Shown here piece after piece: positions 56,286 to 64,000 of a DNA stretch of 64,000 nucleotides. Source of the stretch: Ctenosaura bakeri (taxonomy: Eukaryota; Chordata; Lepidosauria; Squamata; Iguanidae); contig CAOLHI010001022.1 of the NCBI GenBank assembly GCA_948474755.1, positions 186,001 through 250,000 on the forward strand, written 5' to 3'. The notes below the pieces were generated by a model. It was not told where the DNA came from. It saw only the letters and a program-made list of their open reading frames with translations, and ran no database searches. Each line of letters begins with the position of its first letter. The first letter of the stretch is position 1. The translations under genes were made by a program, and so were the position numbers.

Positions 56286-57141
56286 AAATCCAATTTAATA
56301 AAAATTTATGATGGCTCCATTAAAATAAAATCACAGGAAGAATTAAGAAAAGAAGGTATTAATTGCCATTGGTTATTACACAGACAATTAAATGAAAAAG
56401 CAAAAGTCGAATTGAAAATAAATGGTTTTCAAATAGAAAAGACAACCTTTGATGAGTTATTATTGGAGAAAAAATCCCAGATAATATCTGAAATATATAA
56501 AATTCTGTTAAGATGGGACACTGAAGAAGTTATCAAAGAGTCAATGATACAATGGGCACAAAACTTAGGCCATTCAATTGAATTAACAAATTGGGGAAAA
56601 ACCTGGAAGAGAACATTGAAATATACAGCATGCCAGAATCTAAAAGAAAATGTTTACAAAATACATCTACGGTAGTACCTCCCTCCTGAGAGATTGGCAA
56701 AGATATACAAATGTTCTGATAAATGTTGGAAGTGCAAAAATGATAAGGGTACTTTCTACCATATGTGGTGGACATGCCCAAAAGCTAGAAAATACTGGAA
56801 GCAAATACATATGAAGATAGAAAAAATTTTGGGATTACAGTTCCATATGTCACCAAAATATATTTGTTGGGAATGCCAGAAAATGAATTGGAAAAAAATA
56901 TGATGAAATTCTGTTCTATATGACTGCCGCTGCAAGGATCAATTATGCCAAAAATTGGAAAAAAACAGACATATCAGGTACAGAAGATTGGGAATTAAGT
57001 TTGTACAATATGACAATTATGGATAAGATGATGACATTAATAAGAGGAATCTGTCTTGAGAAGTTTGTTAAAAAATGGGACCCTCTTATCCAATTTTTTA
57101 AAAACAAATGGGGAGATTTGATGGTAGCGAGCTTTTTGGAT
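56286..57141 (+). pseudogene. L1 ORF2 C-terminal domain, nonsense and frameshift
   Basis: The frame from 56,286 reads the L1 ORF2 region after the RT palm. A TAG at 56,673-56,675 interrupts HLR(stop)YLPPERLAKIY, where L1 proteins have Trp, so it is probably a TGG to TAG change. The same frame continues with the Cys-rich motif CWKCKNDKGTFYHMWWTCPK to about 56,903. A frame change in an A-run near 56,892-56,898 leads into KKYDEILFYMTAAARINYAK and the end WGDLMVASFLD at 57,141. The Cys-rich motif (CxxC...HxxxxC) is intact. Confidence 0.92.
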
Positions 57142-57626
57142 TAAGGGAAAGATATGAGGAAAGAAAAGAGAAAAGAATTATATTTTAAGTATAATAGATA
57201 TTGGTAAGCACAAAGATATTAGGATATTGTATAAAGGTTAAGATGAATATTATACAAGATATAATATCAGTAGAGCCCTGATGTATGTAAATAAGAGAAA
57301 CGGATTCTCATGTACATAGCTGATGTGTCGTACTAAGGACAAACTAGTCAGGAAGCCAGAGAGGAAGAGGAATGAATGGAATTGAAATGAAGAAGCAAGA
57401 AGGTGGGTAGGCAGATCCTAGGAACTATTAAATTAAGTATTACATTCATTATGTGTATATTAATATTATAACATGATAACATTATAATGATTTATTTATT
57501 ATATTTAAACTTAATTTTAGAGATCTTCTTATCTACATGAAAGTTGTCTGATACAGCTATGTACGTATGTTCTTTGTCTTTTCCAAATTTTATGTTTTAT
57601 GTTTTAATAAAAATCATTAAAAAAAA
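56286..57626 (+). mobile_element. L1 LINE, 5'-truncated, with target duplication
   Basis: It contains the L1 ORF2 C-terminus, a 3' UTR and AATAAAAATCATTAAAAAAAA (A-tail 57,619-57,627). Flanks AGAGCTATAGACTT (56,272-56,285) and AGAGCCACAGACTT (57,627-57,640) agree at 12 of 14 positions and are taken as the target duplication. It is antisense to BABAM2. Confidence 0.9.
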
Positions 57627-57924
57627 AGAGCCACAGACTTGAACAGATGTTTATGTCCATATAAGACTTGAATCTGCCTTCCAAGAATGTCAAAGCTCCC
57701 TTCTTCTGCAGAAGCTTTCTAATCCAGTAGAACATTTACACAGGTGGACTGAAGGACGCGATTCCTTGATTCCTTCCTCTCCCTGAGGTCCCATATGCCC
57801 CTTGTAGCAGTTGCTCCATATAGTTGTGGAAGGCGATACCAGCAACTATAGGAATAGAGAGGAATCTCTACAGGTCTCTCTCCTTTCCTGGGAGAATATC
57901 CTTAGCAGAACTCAAATGAAGGAG

Positions 57925-58095
57925 TACTCTATTTGCTGGCATATAAGACACACTTTTTCCCCCCAAAAAATACTGTTTGAAAATAGAGTGCATCTTATAT
58001 GGCAGTGTCTTATACGCCAGCAAATATAATTTGCTGAGGTACAAATGGGGTGCGTCTTATACGCTGGTGCATCTTATATGCCAGCAAATACAGTA
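57925..58095. mobile_element. Palindromic MITE (same family as 16,420)
   Basis: The left end TACTCTATTTGCTGGCATAT and the right end ATGCCAGCAAATACAGTA are inverted repeats. The interior has GTGCATCTTATATGGCAGTG and GGGGTGCGTCTTATACGCTG. It is 171 bp, within 2 bp of the size of the 16,420 copy. Confidence 0.8.
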
Positions 58096-58099
58096 GTTC

Positions 58100-61000
58100 A
58101 ATTTTTTTTAAAAAATAGACAGTTTGCTAACGTTCTTGAAAGATAACATACTGCAAGAAAGGTAAAGGATAGGAAACATGCATCTACCTGTGCAAAAGCT
58201 CTCACTTCATGTAATAATGCTATGTACGTCTGAATGCACATGTAATAATGCGATGGCAATTGTGCATTCAAACAAAATAGAGCAACTACAATGGCAAATA
58301 GAAAAATAAAAAAGACAACCCACACAGTCAGACAGCTGTCTTTCCTCTAGTGCATCTTTTCATAGCCACTGATTGACCTGCCCTAACACTATGCCATATA
58401 CTAAGAGGAACCTGTGGCACTCTAGATGTTGTGTCCCTTGAAACTGGCTCTTCAGTATCATGTTACCCGCTTTCTGGTACTCTTTACTGGTAGAAAGTGT
58501 ACATGTGCTGACCTACTAAGGCCTTCAGCATCTACTGAAAATTTCTTCAACCAAATCCTCCCAGACATATTTCCCTCATTGCTACCACGCTATTCTCATT
58601 TTTGAGTTTTATACAGTACTTTATCTTAGCTCTGTTTCCTGTTGTTACTTATTCTTTATACATTTTAGACATAAATGATTCATTAATTAAATGGATTCCC
58701 ATCAGTTCCAGCCAACTTGTTAATTACAGTGGTGATGAGAATTCAGGTCCACTAAAATCTAGTCGGCCACTCCTATCACATACTGTTTACTACCCTCTTT
58801 TGTTTTACTTGACCTTTGCCATTTTTTTATACTCACAAACCGGTAAATACTTTGGTGTCCAAAACTGGCAGCTCAACACATATTACCAGCACAAGATCCT
58901 CCCCCAGTAAATGCTGTAATAAGAATTTGGACCAGGGAGGCTCAGGATGTGGTTGCACCTTCATGAAATCTGCCATCATGCCATCTAAGCTGGTGGTGGC
59001 AAAAAAATCTGTAAGTGTAATGTGGCTTAAAATATCTAATTATAAAGTTAATGGGGGTGTGTACAAAAGTTAATGGAGGTGTGTACTATCATTTATCCAA
59101 TGTCCAGTGGTGTGGCAACACATTTTGCAGTATGGCTGAAATGGGGTGGGGCTCCAATAGGTTCAGAAGAAGCAGGGCACCTTCTCCCATTCCCACATGT
59201 GGAATTTGTCCACCCTGATTTAAATATGCAAAGTATAACTTAAGGTTTTCAGAACAATGCATCAAAATTTTACAGATGATAGCTTTAAAAAGAAGAATTA
59301 AGTATCTCTGTAAGCTCTCTCTCTCTCGTTTTATTAGTCAAAGCAAATCAAAGTGCTCATTCCTGTCAGCATTTTATCAACAGAAGAACAGTAAAACGAG
59401 AATTATTTAGTCATGTATGCATGCGTGGCAATAATCCTATAAAAACTGTTCCTTAATGCATATGAACATGTAAGTGCATATCTATTCTATCTTAGAAAAA
59501 TCAGTTGTCAGTATATATTTTATTCAGCTTCAATTGAGCAAAATCCATGTTTGAGCCTTGAGGGTCCAAGATGTTGTTTTTATTGGTCTGGGAGGAAAGC
59601 CAGAAGGGATTGGTGTGACTCATGATAGAATTTCAGCTTCAAAATGTTTTCAACATTATGGGCAATACTAAAAAACAATGTACACAACAATCCAAAAGGT
59701 ATACATTCATTCACACATCTTGGTGATGAAGGATTTTTTTAAAAAAAAACACAGAGAAAGATCAAGTCATGTGTGAACTTATCTTTGAATTAAGTATTTA
59801 TAGAAACATGTTGTTATGTAAATACAGCCAGCCTCTAAGCAAGTTTGTAATATTTAGACACTTTCATCAAGTTATCTTTAGAAACAAATTTGATAACCAA
59901 AGAGGAAAAGGAAGTAAATGTGGCAATAGTTGTGGCAGCACTCTTTTATAGCTTGTTGCAGGGTGAGAACTTACTGTAATTCTCGCCTAGTGTGCATTTA
60001 TGTAATGCATCTACACAAGGAGAAATGAAAGGAGATAGCTACATCCCTTATTGTTAAGCCTTCCCTTGATCTTGCCTGACTAAACTTCCCACCTCGGGTA
60101 GCTCTCCATATGTTCCCATATAGATTGTTAGGGATTACTCTTCAAGGATAACAAGATGTGAAAGTACCCATTCTGACTATCCCAGCAGTCCTAAGCCCAG
60201 GCTTTTAGCTTCCAGACTGTGAGCTAAAATCTTTCATGGCAATGATGTTATTACATGACCCAGTTGTACCAGATCTAACTGGGTTGGAAACCTACATCAT
60301 TTCTCTGACATTCATATTCCAAGATAGGGAACTGAGGCAGCCTCAGCCTCTGAGCTGTCAGCTATATGATTGCTTCTACTAAATTCTGTATCTTTGAGGA
60401 CTCCTAGGTTCACCAGGAATAAGGAAAACTTGTACAGAAGGCCCCTCCACTATAATACTTCCAAGGATTTGTCCCCTCTGCTTGTGCTTAGAAGTGCCAT
60501 GAGAAAAATATTGTAACATGATCACCTCTTGTGATGGTAAACATGTCCATTTTGGAATTCTGAGCCTTCAGCCTGCTCAGAAATCCTGACTGGGTCTGTT
60601 TTTCTGATGAGCCCCTGATGAGCCCTCTGATGATGGTCTGGGTACACACTTAGCAGGTACCTTCACTGTACTCACCTATACCATCACAGTAGGACTGCTT
60701 GGTAAAGCTAAGAAATCCTGCCTTGCAACCTCAGTCTTCATGTGTGGTCCCCAAAATGACAATTATCTCCAACACCATCTGTTCTAGGCTCCAAGCTGCA
60801 GCAAATCATCTGTATGGTGATTACTGCTCCCCTAGGCTGTTAGCCAACCTGCTCCTTTTCAATAGTTGATGGATGGGCTAGAGTGAAAGTTCTCCTTGCT
60901 GCTGTTGACCTGAACCCAAATCTCTGATCAATACCTCTGCTCCTGACAACAGGCGGAGATGGTCTGAGGGAATCATCTGCTACTTAAGTAGCAACAGCTT

Positions 61001-61655
61001 CTTGACCCATGACAAGAACTATGATCAAAACAATGGAAACTGTCCCTATGAGTTGTAGGGAGAGGAATATGGTTTGAAAGATAAAGTTAATAAAAGGACC
61101 TGGGCAGACAAACAGTAGTGGATGCTTTGCAGTAACTCCTTTTTCAAAAACAAGCTGTTCGTATCTGTTTTCAAATGAAAGTGCTTTAGCCAAATTGGGA
61201 AAGAATGTACTAGCACAGTAGAAGGAATATATTCATCCTACGATGAATGCCCTATGCAGACATTCAAATAGTATGGAGGAACTGGTAACATACCAGCACA
61301 TTCAACTAGACTTATGCTCAATGGTTCTGTCTAGGTTCTTATGCAAATACGTTCACTCTTTATTCCAGATTTATACATTTATTTAAAACATTTACATCAC
61401 CTTTCTGCCAAAGAGAAAGCCCATAGGGCAGCTGACAAGGAGAAATTAATGCACAATTTTTAAGCTCTGGGGGAATAATGATGGAAAATGCTCATTCCCT
61501 CAGCCTTAGCTGCTGCTGTAAATCATATAGACAGAGCCCATATAAATTTGACTCTTCATGTTTAGACAATATTAAATCTAATTTACCAACGTCAGACAGA
61601 GAAGGGCTGCTGCAATTTCAATTCCTCATTGCGTGTTAGATTTAAATTATCTGCA
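58100..61655. other. Intron sequence, mostly unrecognised
   Basis: Intron DNA. It includes one arm of the palindromic repeat (GGAACCTGTGGCACTCTAGA, 58,405-58,440) and a short tandem duplication AAGTTAATGG(G/A)GGTGTGTAC (59,045-59,085). A larger middle part (60,040-60,980) has a higher GC content but no recognised family. Confidence 0.4.
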
Positions 61656-61659
61656 TAGG

Positions 61660-61745
61660 AATTCCACCTGAAGAAGTGGGCTGGAAGTGAAGTCTTTCGT
61701 ATAGTTCACAAAAGTATATCTGAAATAAACTGGTTAAATTGTCTT
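61660..61745 (+). repeat. Penelope 3' tail fragment
   Basis: CCACCTGAAGAAGTGGGCTG, CACAAAAGTATATCTGAAAT and AAACTGGTTAAATTGTCTTA match the Penelope 3' tail (GAAGAAGTGGGCTGTAGTCC-type) and the fragment at 51,255-51,345. Confidence 0.65.
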
Positions 61746-63389
61746 AACATTGTCATAAGATTCCTCTTCTTCTTCCCCTCTTTTTATGCATAGAAATTAA
61801 GATAAAGACAAATTAAATTTGATGGAGAATGAAGTGCACTATGCTTCACTTATGCACAAGGAACAGATCTGAGCAACTTAACCAAGGGCAAAACAAACAA
61901 TTTCCCAAAGGGACATTTTTTTTTTTTTAAAAAAGAAATGATATAAGCAAGCCTAAAACTTAAAACCGGTCTCTATGAACTAGGCCCACAATGGGAAGCA
62001 CTTCCTTTGAAATCATGTGGTATTCCCAGGTTTTACCACAAAAATGCTCACAAAAGTAATATTCCGAGAAATTCTGAAATGGTTTCAAGGAGATGTTCAT
62101 AAAATGCTACATAAATTGCTCTATTTTAATTAGCAACAGCAATCTCTTACATCATTAAATCAGTATGCATATGTACATCAAGCCACAGAGCTCCAAATGT
62201 TTCTCTACACTGCCTGAGAATATACAGCATATACAAAAATTTGGACAAAGAGGTCATGTGAACCACTTTGAAGTACATTTGCTGTCCCAAAGTTGAAATC
62301 CCTTACAACCTTCTCTTAACTACTTCCTGTTCCAGCAGATGCTATTACACTAAATATTACAATGAGTATTATTAGCAAGCATACCATCCAAGACAGTGAT
62401 CACTATGGTTAGATATACAGTCAATTGTTTTTCATACCAAACACTGGGGACCAGAAGGATTGTAAATTTTTCATCTTTCAACAAATACCTGTACTGACCA
62501 CCAAAGAAAAGAAAATATTTATTCAGTAATCATTATCCTTGTGGTAACAGAATGGTTTTAAATCTGTTTTACATTTAGTAAGTCCTTTCCCCCAAATTTA
62601 TAAATATTCTTCTTCCTCCCATCCCAAGAATGAGTCAAACAGTTATTCAGTGTTTACAGTAATTAAAATGTAAACATGAATCTCCAGTTGGTACTAATTG
62701 CAATCTAGAGGGTGCTTTCAAACTTATTTTAAAAGGATGCAACAAGAATTTGGTATATTAGGTCCCCCATAACCACGAGGGATAGTGAAAAATGTGGTTA
62801 ATACCAAACTTCTCTTAAAAAAAGAAATGAGAAGAATTACAGGTTCTCTTAGGCTTATCAGGATTGCCAGCATCACCACTCTTGTGCTCTAGGGCCATTA
62901 CAAACTACACAAGGACTCAAGTAGAAGGACTTTACAAGGGCCTGTATTGAATAAGGACAAGGACTTTACTGTGCAGAAGGACCCTGTATCACAATCAGAT
63001 CAGAAAGAGTAACCAAAAGCCCAACTAAGAGACTGGGTATCATTAGAGCATATGTAGTACTGTATACAGCGATGAAAGGCAAAACAGCACGGATAATGTG
63101 AGACAGCAGAATACCAGGAGGAAATGGGGTGCCATTTGCTTCATTTTTACATTCCCTGACATTTTCCATGTTGTTTTGTTGTTATTGTTGTTATTATTAT
63201 TATTTTTTACCTGCCTGCCCCCATGGATCAGAGCACGGGACAACTGTATGTCCTGTACTTTTATTTTATTTCACTTTATTACTTCCATTTCTATGTTATT
63301 ACTATTAAATTCAAAGTATGTATTTTCAGGCCGCATCTCATTGTGCATCTCATTTTCAAACAGTATTTCTCAGGAGGGAAAAAGAGTCT
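61746..63389. other. Intron sequence, nothing recognised
   Basis: AT-rich DNA with small simple repeats, for example (TTG/TTA)n at 63,175-63,207. No exon was recognised. Confidence 0.45.
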
Positions 63390-64000
63390 TATAGAATCAT
63401 AGAAATGTAGAGTTGGAAGAGACCACAGGGGCCATCCAGTCCAACCCGCTGCCATGCAGGAACACCCTCAAAGCACTCCCAACAGATGGCCATCCAGCTT
63501 CTGCTTAAAAACCTCCAAAGAAGGAGACTCGACTATACTCCGAGGCAGCATATTCCACTGCCGGACAGCCCTGACTGTCAGGAAGTTCTTCCTGAGGTTC
63601 AGGTAGAATCTCCTTTCCTGCAGCTTGAATCCATTGCTCCTTGTCCTGGTCTCTGGAGCAGCAGAAAACAAGCCCACTCCCTCTTCTACATGGCATCCCT
63701 TCAAATATTTAAACATGGCTATCGTGTCCCCTCTTAACCTTCTCTTCTGCAGACTAAACATACCCAGCTCTCTAAGTCTATCCTCATAGGGCATGGCTTC
63801 CAGGCCTCTCACCATTTTGGTCGCACTCCTCTGGACTTGTTCCAGCTTGACCATGTCCTTCTTAAATTTGGGTGCCCAGAACTGGACACAGTATTCAAGA
63901 TGAGGTCGAATCAAAGCAGAGTAGAGTGGTACCAATACCTCCCTTGATCTAGACATCATACTCCTATTGATGCAACCGAGAATTGCATTGGCTTTCTTGG
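63390..64000 (-). mobile_element. CR1 LINE 3' end, continues past window
   Basis: On the minus strand the element ends CCAACTCTACATTTCTATGATTCTAT, the classic CR1 3' terminus. Upstream is the ORF2 C-terminus, open from the window edge region to a stop near 63,468. It is younger-looking than the copies at 26,330 and 56,040. It is sense to BABAM2. Confidence 0.93.
63468..63959 (-). CDS. CR1 ORF2 reverse transcriptase C-terminus, partial
   Basis: This is a 163-codon open frame: [97 protein letters not shown]. This is the conserved C-terminal segment after the CR1 RT palm. The ATG at 63,959 is internal; the frame should continue beyond 64,000 (MMSRSREV is preceded by the coding sense of ..NRS). 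Its openness suggests a fairly recent insertion, but the catalytic region is outside the window. Confidence 0.9.
   Translation of the reverse strand: MMSRSREVLVPLYSALIRPHLEYCVQFWAPKFKKDMVKLEQVQRSATKMVRGLEAMPYEDRLRELGMFSLQKRRLRGDTIAMFKYLKGCHVEEGVGLFSAAPETRTRSNGFKLQERRFYLNLRKNFLTVRAVRQWNMLPRSIVESPSLEVFKQKLDGHLLGVL

Noticed and set aside
61300..61335. TGCTCAAT motif as the end of the upstream BABAM2 exon
   Set aside because: The following minus-strand bases are TAAGT rather than a GT donor, and the preceding peptide does not match LYLSPRIEH.

Overview
This is vertebrate nuclear DNA, most likely from a squamate reptile. The background is AT-rich and intron-like, and it is loaded with interspersed repeats typical of that group: CR1, L1 and Penelope retrotransposons, DIRS elements, Sauria-type and 5S-rRNA-derived SINEs, hAT, mariner and pogo transposons, and palindromic MITEs. 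The species cannot be fixed from the sequence. No prokaryotic feature is present.

Host gene: three short exons on the minus strand (11,113-11,212, 8,556-8,626 and 6,628-6,710) have good splice sites and compatible phases. Together they encode a continuous stretch of BABAM2 (BRE/BRCC45), a scaffold subunit of the BRCA1-A and BRISC deubiquitinase complexes, at about residues 228-312 of the roughly 383-residue protein. The next upstream and downstream exons were not found. If they lie outside the window, 11,213-64,000 is one BABAM2 intron of at least 52.8 kb and 1-6,627 is part of the next intron down.

Layout. 1-4.5 kb: SINEs, one of them split by a SPIN-like hAT element with an exact 8-bp target duplication, then a dead mariner. 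6.6-11.2 kb: the BABAM2 exons. 11-27 kb: intron with SINEs, pogo-like MITEs, a solo LTR (22,383-23,229) and CR1 relics. 27.6-31.7 kb: a GC-rich DIRS retrotransposon, truncated at its 3' end, with a long RT-RNase H frame whose catalytic YxDD box reads YLND. 31.7-43.9 kb: intron with a second hAT element split by SINEs and a short retroposon nested inside a MITE-like repeat. 43.9-49.5 kb: a second, end-to-end DIRS copy with inverted terminal repeats and a two-part internal complementary region, but with frameshifted genes. 51.2-64 kb: a Penelope-like element with a GIY-YIG relic, a 5'-truncated L1, further MITEs, and a CR1 running off the right edge.

SINE labels used below. SINE-A: MIR-like tRNA SINE with a GGCAAGTCAC core and an AAC-rich tail. 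SINE-B: 5S-rRNA-derived SINE and its tail. SINE-C: Sauria-type tRNA SINE. SINE-D: SINE with a GGGGGCAATTAGCT body. SINE-E: tRNA-Ala-like SINE. Family names come from recognition, not from database searches.
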